Part shown: positions 52,713-60,593 of the stretch, piece after piece
Layout: each line of letters begins with the position of its first letter
How positions within the stretch are numbered: position 1 is the stretch's first letter
NCBI GenBank assembly: GCA_963696665.1
Contig: CAVOLE010000004.1
Coordinates: 310,001 to 374,000 of the forward strand
Direction: 5' to 3'
Length of the DNA stretch: 64,000 nucleotides
From: Roseiarcus sp963696665
Lineage (GTDB): Bacteria > Pseudomonadota > Alphaproteobacteria > Rhizobiales > Beijerinckiaceae
The notes under the pieces: generated by a model
What the model was told of the DNA's origin: nothing
Seen by the model: the letters and a program-made list of their open reading frames with translations, nothing else
The model's database searches: none
Translations under genes and position numbers: made by a program

Positions 52713-53013
52713 AAGGCGCGCGTGAGCAGCTTGGGGGGACCGACGACAAACGGGCGGTTTGTTTTGGCTACGGCCGCGTCACGAGGTCATGACTTGATCG
52801 CCTGAGGGACCTTTTCCTCGACGGTTCATCGCCGGTCGCGATGGGGCCATTCCCAACGACTATTTGCAGGGGAGAAGGGGCCTCTATAATTTTTCCTTGG
52901 CAAGAATTCTGGGACTGAGACGCCTCTCGTTCGTCGACGCGTGGAGTTTCGTCGATCCGGCGGAGCTTCCGACAAGCAATCTGAGTTCCAAGGATATCAA
53001 GGGAGGAGAGAAA
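52713..53013. other. Upstream region of the sugar-type ABC importer
   Basis: About 300 bases with no supported gene. It includes the palindrome GTCATGAC (52786-52793) and, at 53001-53010, the strong ribosome site GGGAGGAGAG of the binding-protein gene. The binding-protein frame is open back to 52864 but the added residues have no signal-peptide character. Confidence 0.45.
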
Positions 53014-54240
53014 ATGAACGCATGGAAACGTGGAGCGGCGCAGACCTTCCGTGTTTGCGCATCCGGAGCGGTTGCAGCCTTTATCGGGCTTGTCGGCGTA
53101 ACCGCGAGCCAAGCGGCGGGCCCTTCCAAGGAAGAGCAAGCCAAGACGCTCGCCGCCGTCCCAACGGACGCGCAGAAGTATTACGGCGGCTATTGGTATG
53201 CTGCGAACGTTGTTCCGAACCCGTTCGCCGACTGGAAGCCGCATCCGCCGCCCTGGCAGATTTGCCACAACGATTCCTACCTCGGCAATTCATGGCGCGC
53301 CAATCTCGTCGCGGAGCTCAAGGCCCTGACGAAGCAGCTCGCGGATCAGGGGCTCGCGAAGCCTAACCTGATCGTCACGAACTCGAATGGCGACATCAAT
53401 CTCGAGCTGTCGCAGCTCAAGGCGGAGGTCGCCCAAGGATGCGACATCATCATGAGCTACCCTGGCTCCGCGACCGGCCTCTGCTCCGGCATCAAGGATG
53501 CTTATGACAAGGGCGTCCTGTTCGTGGCGATCGATTCGCCGGTCACATGCCCCGAAGGGCTCAATGTGGCGACCAACCCGTACTATCGGGGTCAGTTCGG
53601 GGGCGAGTGGATCGCCAAGAAGCTCAACGGCAAAGGCAACGTGATCGTGATGAACGGCCAGCCTGGCACCGCGAACACGGTCGCGCAGGAAACCGGGCTT
53701 CGGCAGGCGGTCGCTTCCGATCCAGGCATCAAGGTGGTGGGGAGCCTCTTTGGCATGTGGACCGGCTCCGTTGCGAAGTCCGAGGTGCTCAAGTTCCTGG
53801 CCACTCACCCCGAGCCGGTCGCCGCGGTCTTCTCGACGGGCAACATGGGCGTCGGTGTGGGGCAGGCCTTCGAACAATCCGGCCGGCCGATTCCGATCAT
53901 CACCGAAGTGACGAACCTCTGCAGCTTCTTGGCGTACTGGAAGGAGAAGAATCTGACCGCGTACACCTTCGTCCAGGATGGCGGGCCAATGGCCTATGCC
54001 GCCTTCATTCCGGCCTTGCATATGATGGCCGGGCAGAAACCGAAGGTGAGCACGATCTTCATGCCGCTGCCGATCATCACCTCCGACAATTTCAACGACT
54101 ATTATGAGCCCTCGATGACCGTGCAGAGCACCTGCTTCGCCAATGGCAAAGATCTTCACCTTGTGCCGGACGCCTATTTCGATCAGTTCTTCACCGGCGG
54201 CAAGCCGCGGGCGCAGGTGAAGATCGTGGGAACAAACTAG
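53014..54240 (+). CDS. Sugar-type ABC importer substrate-binding protein
   Basis: A 408-residue periplasmic binding protein of the type I (ribose/galactose-like, Peripla_BP_4) family. The signal peptide is MNAWKRGAAQTFRVCASGAV with cleavage near SQAAG. The mature part shows SYLGNSWRANLVAELKALTK, LSQLKAEVAQGCDIIMSYPG and NVIVMNGQPGTANTVAQETG, with a hinge further on. It is larger than RbsB (about 296 residues) because of N- and C-terminal extensions. It heads the importer genes that follow. In other catabolic islands such systems import non-sugar compounds, so the ligand is open. Confidence 0.88.
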   Translation: MNAWKRGAAQTFRVCASGAVAAFIGLVGVTASQAAGPSKEEQAKTLAAVPTDAQKYYGGYWYAANVVPNPFADWKPHPPPWQICHNDSYLGNSWRANLVAELKALTKQLADQGLAKPNLIVTNSNGDINLELSQLKAEVAQGCDIIMSYPGSATGLCSGIKDAYDKGVLFVAIDSPVTCPEGLNVATNPYYRGQFGGEWIAKKLNGKGNVIVMNGQPGTANTVAQETGLRQAVASDPGIKVVGSLFGMWTGSVAKSEVLKFLATHPEPVAAVFSTGNMGVGVGQAFEQSGRPIPIITEVTNLCSFLAYWKEKNLTAYTFVQDGGPMAYAAFIPALHMMAGQKPKVSTIFMPLPIITSDNFNDYYEPSMTVQSTCFANGKDLHLVPDAYFDQFFTGGKPRAQVKIVGTN

Positions 54241-54252
54241 TCTCGACAATTG

Positions 54253-54279
54253 GCGAGCGCGCGGATCGGGCGCGCTCGC
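54253..54279 (+). terminator. Strong stem-loop between binding protein and permease genes
   Basis: GCGAGCGCGC and GCGCGCTCGC form a perfect 10-bp GC-rich stem with a 7-base loop, 12 bases after the binding-protein stop and ~50 before the permease. Without a T-run it probably acts as a partial terminator or 3'-end stabiliser that keeps binding-protein transcript in excess. Confidence 0.55.
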
Positions 54280-54330
54280 TCCTATCGCAAGTCAGCCGGG
54301 TCAACTCACATTCCCGGTCTTTTTGAGTGA

Positions 54331-55335
54331 GTGGCGGCGATGCCGCGGTCTGGGCCGGACAAGCCGATGCGGGCAGCGCTGCAGACGATCCAGCGAGGGG
54401 TCGGGTTCGCCGTGCCGCTCGCCTTGGCGATCGGCCTCTTCTTCGTCATCAACCTCCTCATCCCCGGATACGCCAACCTCAACAGCGTGCTGTCGTTGCT
54501 GCTGCTGTCGAGCCTTCTCGGCATCGCAGCGGTGGGCCAGACCCTGACCATTGTCATCGGCGGCTTCGATCTCTCAATCCCCGCCGTCATCGGTCTGTGC
54601 AACGTTCTTTTCTCGCTGCTCTATGGCGCGGGCTGGTCCGCCGCCGCCGCGATCGTTTTCATCCTTGCGCTCGCGACCCTGATCGGTCTCGCGAACGGGT
54701 TCGCGTGCCGCTACCTGCAGCTCAATCCGCTCGTCGTCACCCTGGCTTCAGGCTCGATAATATTTGGCGCGATATGGGCGGGCACGCACGGGGAGGTCGC
54801 GGGCTCGGTGCCCGACTGGCTCGTCACCATGGTCTCGGTCATCGGCAAGACAGGGCCCATCCCCCTGCCAGGAGCCGTCGTCCTGTGGATCGTCATTATC
54901 GCCGCAATTCTCTTCCTGGAACAACGGACGATCCTGGGCCGCTGGATTTTCGCAGCCGGCGCCAATCCCCGCGCCGCCGAGCTCGCCCGGGTCCCGATGC
55001 TCTTCGTGTGGATGAGCGTTTACGGGCTCAGCGCATTTCTAGCCGGCGTTACGGGCATTCTGCTCGCCGGATTCAGCGGCGCGGCCGATCCGACAGTCGG
55101 CGCCGCCTATCTTTTCACCACGGTCGCTGCAGTGGTTGTCGGCGGAACGCCGCTCACCGGTGGGCGCGGAGGCTATGGCCGCACCGTCGCCGGCAGCCTC
55201 GTCGTAACCGAGCTTAGCACGCTCCTGGTCGGTCTCGGGCTTGACCAGGCCGCCCAGCAGATATTCCTTGGCTTCCTGATTGTCGGTCTTGTCGCCCTCT
55301 ACGGGCGTGAACCGCACGTGAGCATGCGCATATGA
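54331..55335 (+). CDS. RbsC-type ABC importer permease (first)
   Basis: A 334-residue membrane protein of the BPD_transp_2 (RbsC/LivH) family with about ten hydrophobic segments. Typical features are GQTLTIVIGGFDLSIPAVIGL near residue 70, NGFACRYLQLNPLVVTLASG near 125 and VVVGGTPLTGGRGGYGRTVAG near 270, the last a coupling-loop region. Start GTG 54331 or ATG 54340. It overlaps the ATPase gene by four bases. A second permease follows the ATPase, so the channel is likely a heterodimer. Confidence 0.88.
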   Translation: MAAMPRSGPDKPMRAALQTIQRGVGFAVPLALAIGLFFVINLLIPGYANLNSVLSLLLLSSLLGIAAVGQTLTIVIGGFDLSIPAVIGLCNVLFSLLYGAGWSAAAAIVFILALATLIGLANGFACRYLQLNPLVVTLASGSIIFGAIWAGTHGEVAGSVPDWLVTMVSVIGKTGPIPLPGAVVLWIVIIAAILFLEQRTILGRWIFAAGANPRAAELARVPMLFVWMSVYGLSAFLAGVTGILLAGFSGAADPTVGAAYLFTTVAAVVVGGTPLTGGRGGYGRTVAGSLVVTELSTLLVGLGLDQAAQQIFLGFLIVGLVALYGREPHVSMRI

Positions 55336-56192
55336 CCTTGCAGGCCGCGAAGGATTTGCTTGAGGAGATGCAGCAGCGCGCGGCGACGGCGAAACCGCTG
55401 CTCGAGGCCACGGACATTCGCAGGACCTTCGGCGAAACGATCGCGCTCGATTCCTGCTCCCTTTCCGTGCGTCCCGGCGAGATTCACGCCATCGTTGGAG
55501 AAAACGGCTCCGGCAAGAGCACGCTCATCAAAGTCCTGAGCGGCATTGTCTCGGCGGAGTCGGGCGCGCTCAAATGGAATGGCGCGCCGTTCCAGCTCCG
55601 ATCGCCGCGAGCAGCCCAAGAGGCCGGCATCGCCACCGTGTTTCAGGAGACGCTGGTGCTGCCCGAAATGTCGGTGCGCGACAACATCATGCTCGGCCTT
55701 GACGGCGTGGTCGTGCGAAAAGCCAGTCTGGCGCGAGAGCATGATTTCGCGCGTGAGGCGCTCGCCTCTATCGGCATTCGCGGTCTCGACACCGAGAAAC
55801 TCGCCGGCGCCTTGTCGCTCGCCAACCGTCAGCTCGTGGGCGTCGCTCGCGCGCTCCTGCGCCCCTGGCGACTGCTCATCCTTGACGAATCGACGTCCGC
55901 GATCGACATCGAAGATCGCGACCGCCTGTTCGACGCGCTGAGAAGTTTCCGCGCCAATGGCCGCTCCATCCTCTTCGTCTCTCACCGCATGGACGAGATC
56001 GGCAGCATCGCGGACCGCGCGACCGTGCTTCGTTCGGGACGCAGCGTCGCGACGCTTGAACGAGGCTCTTTCTCAAGCGAGACGCTCCTCGATTTGATGT
56101 CGACGCGAGAGCGCGCCCGCGCCGAGAGGCGGTCGAGGTCGGTGCAAGCGCCCGGCGCTCGGGCGCCCCGCTCGTTGGCGCGAGAGGCCTGA
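55332..56192 (+). CDS. Sugar-type ABC importer ATPase, N-terminal nucleotide-binding domain
   Basis: 286 residues forming the first ABC domain of an RbsA/MglA-type tandem ATPase. Walker A is AIVGENGSGKSTLIKVLSG near residue 57, the Q loop FQETLVLPEMS near 105, the signature is degenerate (GALSLANRQLVGVARAL), Walker B is LLILDESTSAID, and the H loop is ILFVSHRMDEIG. The frame ends at TGA 56190-56192 after a non-homologous basic tail. Homology to the linker and second domain continues in another frame, suggesting a one-base loss somewhere in 56095-56170, or a true split with a coupled restart. No GANTC site lies in that stretch. Confidence 0.85.
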   Translation: MTLQAAKDLLEEMQQRAATAKPLLEATDIRRTFGETIALDSCSLSVRPGEIHAIVGENGSGKSTLIKVLSGIVSAESGALKWNGAPFQLRSPRAAQEAGIATVFQETLVLPEMSVRDNIMLGLDGVVVRKASLAREHDFAREALASIGIRGLDTEKLAGALSLANRQLVGVARALLRPWRLLILDESTSAIDIEDRDRLFDALRSFRANGRSILFVSHRMDEIGSIADRATVLRSGRSVATLERGSFSSETLLDLMSTRERARAERRSRSVQAPGARAPRSLAREA

Positions 56193-56194
56193 CG

Positions 56195-56917
56195 GTGCTT
56201 GCGGGAAGGCCCTCATTGGACTTCGATCTCCATGCCGGCGAGATCGTCGGCGTCGGCGGCCTCGAGGGCCACGGGCAGGTTGCGTTTCTCGAATGCATCG
56301 CGGGCGCGCGCCGCCCTGCCGCAGGCGCCGTGGTCGCAGGCGAAGCGGCCATCCGTTCCAAGCGCGACGCCGCGCGCGCGGGGCTTGCCTTCCTTCCGCG
56401 CGACCGCAAGACCGAAGGCATTTTCGCGCCCCTCTCCATCCTCGACAATGTGACCGTCTCGGCGCTCCCGGATCTCGCCCGCTGGGGCGTCCTGAGATGG
56501 AGCGCGCGCAATCGGGCTGCCGCCGATGTGTGCCGTCAGATGAAGGTCAAGATGGCCGGCCTCGGATCGCCGATCGCCTCGCTCAGCGGAGGCAATCAGC
56601 AGAAGGCCTTGCTCGGCCGCCTGATCGCCACAAAGCCGCGCGTCCTCATCCTCAATGATCCGATGCGCGGGGTCGATCTGGGCGCAAAATCGGAGCTCTA
56701 CGACGTCCTCATGAACCTTGCGGCGAGCGGCGTCTCGATCCTGCTCTTGTCGACGGAACTCGTCGAACTGTGTTTTCTCTGCGATCGAGTCGTCGTCTTT
56801 CATGACCACGCTGTCAGCGCCATCGTCGAGCGCGACGCGCTCGAAGAGCGGACTCTCATCGATGCGATGTTCGCGCACAAGAAAGGCGCGGCTGAACCGG
56901 TGGAGACTGCGCGATGA
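56195..56917 (+). CDS. Sugar-type ABC importer ATPase, C-terminal nucleotide-binding domain
   Basis: 240 residues equivalent to the second half of an RbsA-like protein. It has the divergent Walker A GVGGLEGHGQVAFLECIAG, as is normal for this half, LPRDRKTEGIFAPLSILDNV, the canonical signature LSGGNQQKALLGRL near residue 130 and Walker B PRVLILNDPMRGVDLG. The D of the usual ILDEP is replaced by N in LILND, which occurs in this domain. The GTG at 56195 begins in the middle of the first strand (frame-consistent upstream codons read GARGLT), so the two halves were probably one 528-residue protein. It overlaps the second permease by four bases. Confidence 0.82.
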   Translation: MLAGRPSLDFDLHAGEIVGVGGLEGHGQVAFLECIAGARRPAAGAVVAGEAAIRSKRDAARAGLAFLPRDRKTEGIFAPLSILDNVTVSALPDLARWGVLRWSARNRAAADVCRQMKVKMAGLGSPIASLSGGNQQKALLGRLIATKPRVLILNDPMRGVDLGAKSELYDVLMNLAASGVSILLLSTELVELCFLCDRVVVFHDHAVSAIVERDALEERTLIDAMFAHKKGAAEPVETAR

Positions 56918-57879
56918 GTTGGATCATGAAGCGCAGCTACGCCTGGCCAATTCTGGCTGCGCTCGCCGTGTTCATGATCCTCAACGCCGCAGCAAGCCGC
57001 GCCTTCACCGATCCCGCCAATTGGAACGGCATGCTGATCAGCGCCGCCCCCTTCATCATCACGGCGATGGCGCAGACGGCGCCGGTTATGTCGGGCGACG
57101 GTGGCGTCGACTTATCGGTTGGACCACTCGCGGGCCTGGTCAATGCGCTCGTCACTGCGATCCTCGTACCCCACGGCTTCGCCGATCCTTTCAGCATCAT
57201 CGGCGCGTCGCTCATGGTCGGGGTCCTTTCCGGCCTACTCAACGGCTTCATGATCGCGGTCGTCCGTGTGCAGCCGATCATCGCGACGCTTGGCGCCTAT
57301 CTCGCCTATCAGGGCATCACGCTCGAAATTCTGCCCATGGCGGGCGGGCAGGCGCCGGGATGGCTCGTCGCGCTCGCCAACAGCCACGGCCCCGTGTCCG
57401 GCGCGCTCGTCCTCGTCATCGCGCTCGGGATCGCCTGGCTGGCGTTCGAGCGGACCGCCTTTCGACGCAATCTGCTCGCGGTCGGCGGCGACGCACGGGC
57501 GGCTTATGCGTCGGGGGTGAATGTCGCGGCAGTCCGCATCATCGCCTATGTCATCAGCGGCGTGCTCGCCGCCGTCGCGGGCCTCGTTTTCACCGCGGCG
57601 CTTGGATCAGGCGACCCACGCGTCGGCGTGCCTTACACGCTGACCTCGATCGCCGCGGTGGCGCTGGGAGGCGTCGCGCTGAGCGGCGGACGCGGCGGAA
57701 TGCTCGGGTCGGCGGCGGCGGGCGCGCTGCTCTTTCTCATTCAGACGCTGTTCACCCTGGCCCAGGTTTCGATCTTCTATATTCAGATCATGTACGGCGT
57801 GATTCTCTTTCTTGCGCTTACGCTGAACGCGGCCGGCGAACGCGCGCGGCGCGCGCGGATGGGGGCGCAATCGGCGTGA
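56914..57879 (+). CDS. RbsC-type ABC importer permease (second)
   Basis: A 321-residue BPD_transp_2 permease with about nine helices. Features include the SGDGGVDLSVGPLAGLVNAL region near residue 65 (equivalent to the GGIDLSVG of RbsC), VRVQPIIATLGAYLAYQGI near 115 and AVALGGVALSGGRGGMLGSA near 250. The start overlaps the ATPase stop. Together with 54331-55335 it provides the two membrane subunits of the importer. Confidence 0.9.
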   Translation: MSWIMKRSYAWPILAALAVFMILNAAASRAFTDPANWNGMLISAAPFIITAMAQTAPVMSGDGGVDLSVGPLAGLVNALVTAILVPHGFADPFSIIGASLMVGVLSGLLNGFMIAVVRVQPIIATLGAYLAYQGITLEILPMAGGQAPGWLVALANSHGPVSGALVLVIALGIAWLAFERTAFRRNLLAVGGDARAAYASGVNVAAVRIIAYVISGVLAAVAGLVFTAALGSGDPRVGVPYTLTSIAAVALGGVALSGGRGGMLGSAAAGALLFLIQTLFTLAQVSIFYIQIMYGVILFLALTLNAAGERARRARMGAQSA

Positions 57880-57943
57880 GTCAGCTGCGCGCTTGCGGCA
57901 AGCGAGGCTGTGTTCCCTTGCTGATGAGCGAAAATCGCGCTGG

Positions 57944-58799
57944 TTACTTCGCCATGATCGCGGCGAGCAACTGGCTCAGATATTTCTTGAACGCCTCGGG
58001 GTGCTCCGACATCGGGAAATGACCCATGCCCTCCATGCGGGTGTAGGTCGCCCCCTTGATGGCGTCGGCAAGCGCGCGCGAGCGCTCGGGCGTCGCTGAC
58101 CAGTCGTAGTCGCCGCTAATCACGTGCACCTGGGTCTTCGACGTGTCGATCTTCGAGGCGGTCTGGGTGAGGTCGTGTTCGCCGAGGTAATAGTCGAGGT
58201 CGCCGCGGAACACCTGCGGGCCGCCCTGGCTATAGACCCAGGCGGTTTCACGGCGGAACTGCTCGGGGCTGTGCGGCGACATCTGCCCCAGCATGAGTTC
58301 GGCCTTTGTCTCGTTCGACGTGCGCGGATGTGACAGATACTCGAGGAAGGGCTCCGGGTCGTGCGTCGCGAGGCCTCCTTCGACCGCGATCACGGCGCGG
58401 AACAATCCCGGCCGCGCCAGCGCGAGATCGGGCGCGAGATGCCCGCCCATCGAGCAGCCGACATAGATCGCCTTCTCGATTCCGAGCGCCTTCGTCATCG
58501 CCTCGATGAAATCGATGGCGAAGCTCTGCGACAGCGAATAGCGCTCCCGCCACCAGGGCTTGCCGAGCGGCGGCAGCGATTTGCCGTGATAAGGCAGGTC
58601 GTGAGCGATGAAGCGGAACTCAGACGTCAGTTTCTCGTCCTCGAGGATGTGGCGCCACTGGCGGCCGTCGCTGCCGGCCGTGTGCTGCATGAGGACCGGC
58701 GCGCCTTTGCCGGCCTCCTCGAAATAGAACTCGATATTCGACGCCTTGCACCGTGACATGGACGTAGCGGCCGGTGATCGGGCTGAACTTGGCTGTCAT
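57944..58799 (-). CDS. Alpha/beta hydrolase, one apparent frameshift near the start
   Basis: An alpha/beta hydrolase of 284 residues once one base is removed. The N-terminus MTAKFSPITGRYVHVTVQGV starts at ATG 58797-58799; the main frame begins YFEEAGKGAPVLMQHTAGSD. Between them the minus strand reads GAGTTC (58727-58732), and deleting one T gives a seamless VEYRVYFEEAG. The catalytic elbow is VGCSMGGHLAPDLA, the acid is likely in ISGDYDWSATPE and the histidine in GMGHFPMSEHP. Taken as printed, an ORF from 58759 would lack the first strand. The SCP2-like gene lies 6 bases upstream in the same orientation. Substrate unknown; cleavage of an ester or a ring product in the neighbouring pathway is plausible. 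Confidence 0.82.
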
Positions 58800-58805
58800 G
58801 GGCGC

Positions 58806-59198
58806 TTACTCCTTCTCGACAGTCGCCAGCGACCGCAGGATCTCGCCCGACCGGCGGATCGCGCAATAATAGGGCCAGAGATAATCGGGATCGCCGCCGA
58901 GGCGGAAGCCGTGATGGGCGCTCGCCGGATAGAACTCATGATACCAAGGCTCGGGCAACGGCTGAAGGAAATGCGCCCAGTCGTCGGCGGGCGCCGTGAT
59001 GACGACGTCGCCTGCGCCCGCGGTCGCCGGCGCATGCGCATCAACCGCGTTCACCTCGCCGTTCTTGATCTTGATCAGGTAGACGTCGTCGCCGATGTCG
59101 AATCGAAGGCTGCCGCTCCAATAGCGCGCAAACACCCGGAACTCCTGATCGTCTCGTAGCGCGGACTTGAGCTTGTCGCGCGATAGTTTCACCTTCAA
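58806..59198 (-). CDS. Small SCP2-like protein
   Basis: A protein of about 130 residues starting at TTG 59196-59198, with GGAG seven bases upstream; the frame is open further but without homology. The pattern WSGSLRFDIGDDVYLIKIKN, then GAGDVVITAPADDWAHFLQP resembles the sterol-carrier (SCP2-like) fold, in which a beta sheet packs against a lipid- or substrate-binding pocket. The C-terminus is aromatic and histidine-rich (EPWYHEFYPASAHHGFRLGG). It probably forms a two-gene operon with the alpha/beta hydrolase. The fold assignment is tentative. Confidence 0.6.
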   Translation of the reverse strand: MKVKLSRDKLKSALRDDQEFRVFARYWSGSLRFDIGDDVYLIKIKNGEVNAVDAHAPATAGAGDVVITAPADDWAHFLQPLPEPWYHEFYPASAHHGFRLGGDPDYLWPYYCAIRRSGEILRSLATVEKE

Positions 59199-59581
59199 AG
59201 CCGAACTCCTTTGTGGTCCCCGCGAGCGCTCCCGCGCGGCCGGAGATATGACGCTCAGAACACCGATCCTTTTAGCACCACCCGATGCGGCGCCGTCCTG
59301 AATGGCGGCAGGCCGGCTTGCGACGGAGGAGTGTCGAAACAATCGATCTTCCGTTGAAGTCCGTGGATGGCCGGCTTGGACCCTAAGATTTCCCGCCCGA
59401 CCGAACCGATTCAAGCAGGACGGCGTGTCCTGGAACGGAAATCATATACGTGAATTCAAGCGGCCCTGGGCGCGGCAAGTTTTATGGGCGCTGGCAACAA
59501 GTTTCACTTGTCGCGCGGCGTTCGTAAGCTATGTCGCTTTCGCCAGAGTGCACGAGGCGCGCGACAAAGGAGGAAGCGCGG
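59199..59581. other. Divergent regulatory gap before the Liv-type importer
   Basis: About 380 bases between the SCP2-like and LivH-like starts, with no supported gene. ACAAG-TTTCA-CTTGT at 59497-59511 is a 15-base inverted repeat that could be an operator. AAAGGAGG near 59566-59573 is the ribosome site of the permease gene. Confidence 0.45.
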
Positions 59582-60589
59582 GTGCTTCAGTTTTTTCTCA
59601 GCGGAGTGTCGATAGGCGCGATCTACGGTCTCTTAGGCCTGGCGCTCGCCCTTTCTTTCTACGTGACCCGCGTCATCAATTTCGCGCAGGGGCAAATGCT
59701 GACGATGGCGATCGTCGTGGCGGCGTCGCTGTCCGAAGCGGGATACAGTCCCTGGATCGGCGTTGTGGTCGGCCCCATCGCGGCCGGCGCGATCGGCGTC
59801 GTGTCCTACTTCGTCGCCGTGAGGCCGATATTGAAGGCCGACCGTTTCAGCTTCGGCTGGATGGTGAGCACGTTGGGTTTCGGGTTAGCTCTCGAGAACG
59901 CGATCGCCTATGTCGTCGGCCCTCGTTCTCGCGCGTTCCCGCCGCTCCTCAACGATATCGGCGTCCATATTGGCGGAGCCCTGCTGACCGCGCAGCAGAT
60001 TTTGGCGATCGCCGTTGCGGCCGTCACCATCGTCGCGCTGGAACTTGTGCGGCGGCGAACACTCTTCGGCAAAGTCGGGATGGCGACAGCCTCCGACCCC
60101 GAAATGGCGGAATGCATCGGCGCGAACACAATGATGGTCGCAGCCGTCACCTTCGCGATCTCGGGGCTTCTGGCGGGAATAGCGGGCGTGCTGATCGCGC
60201 CGCGCACCTTCGCCAACCCTTACTTGGGCGGCACATTCAACACCTTCGGCTTTGTTTCGATGATGATCGGAGGAGCCGAGAATCCGGCCTTTGCGATGGC
60301 CGGCGGCCTCCTGCTCGGCGTTCTGTCCGAGGGCGCCGACACGTACATCAATTCGCAAGCGTCGGACTGGTTTCCGTTCGTCGTCCTCGTGTTGGTTCTG
60401 CTCGTAAGCCCGAGGGGGATATTCAGCCTCCGAGCCGCCCCGTTCGCGCAGCTTCCGCTCCTCATCAAACAGATCCCACTGTCTCTCAAGGGGACAGGCG
60501 AGCGGATCGCGGCCAGGAGGCTTCTGAGGCCGATCCCTGTCGGGCGGACGGATCGAGCCATCGCCGCTTTCGCCCAATCCCCGTTCTGA
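59582..60589 (+). CDS. Branched-chain-amino-acid-type ABC permease, LivH family
   Basis: A 335-residue LivH-type permease. It begins with LQFFLSGVSIGAIYGLLGLA, then VTRVINFAQGQMLTMAIVV near residue 35, the hallmark of LivH. GLLAGIAGVLIAPRTFANP near 200 and GFVSMMIGGAENPAFAMAGG near 228 follow. The C-terminal ~45 residues are an unusual Pro/Arg/Leu extension. GTG 59582 is preceded by GGAGG. The livM-livG fusion follows after four bases. Liv-type systems also import aromatic acids, amides and ureas. Confidence 0.9.
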   Translation: MLQFFLSGVSIGAIYGLLGLALALSFYVTRVINFAQGQMLTMAIVVAASLSEAGYSPWIGVVVGPIAAGAIGVVSYFVAVRPILKADRFSFGWMVSTLGFGLALENAIAYVVGPRSRAFPPLLNDIGVHIGGALLTAQQILAIAVAAVTIVALELVRRRTLFGKVGMATASDPEMAECIGANTMMVAAVTFAISGLLAGIAGVLIAPRTFANPYLGGTFNTFGFVSMMIGGAENPAFAMAGGLLLGVLSEGADTYINSQASDWFPFVVLVLVLLVSPRGIFSLRAAPFAQLPLLIKQIPLSLKGTGERIAARRLLRPIPVGRTDRAIAAFAQSPF

Positions 60590-60593
60590 CCGA

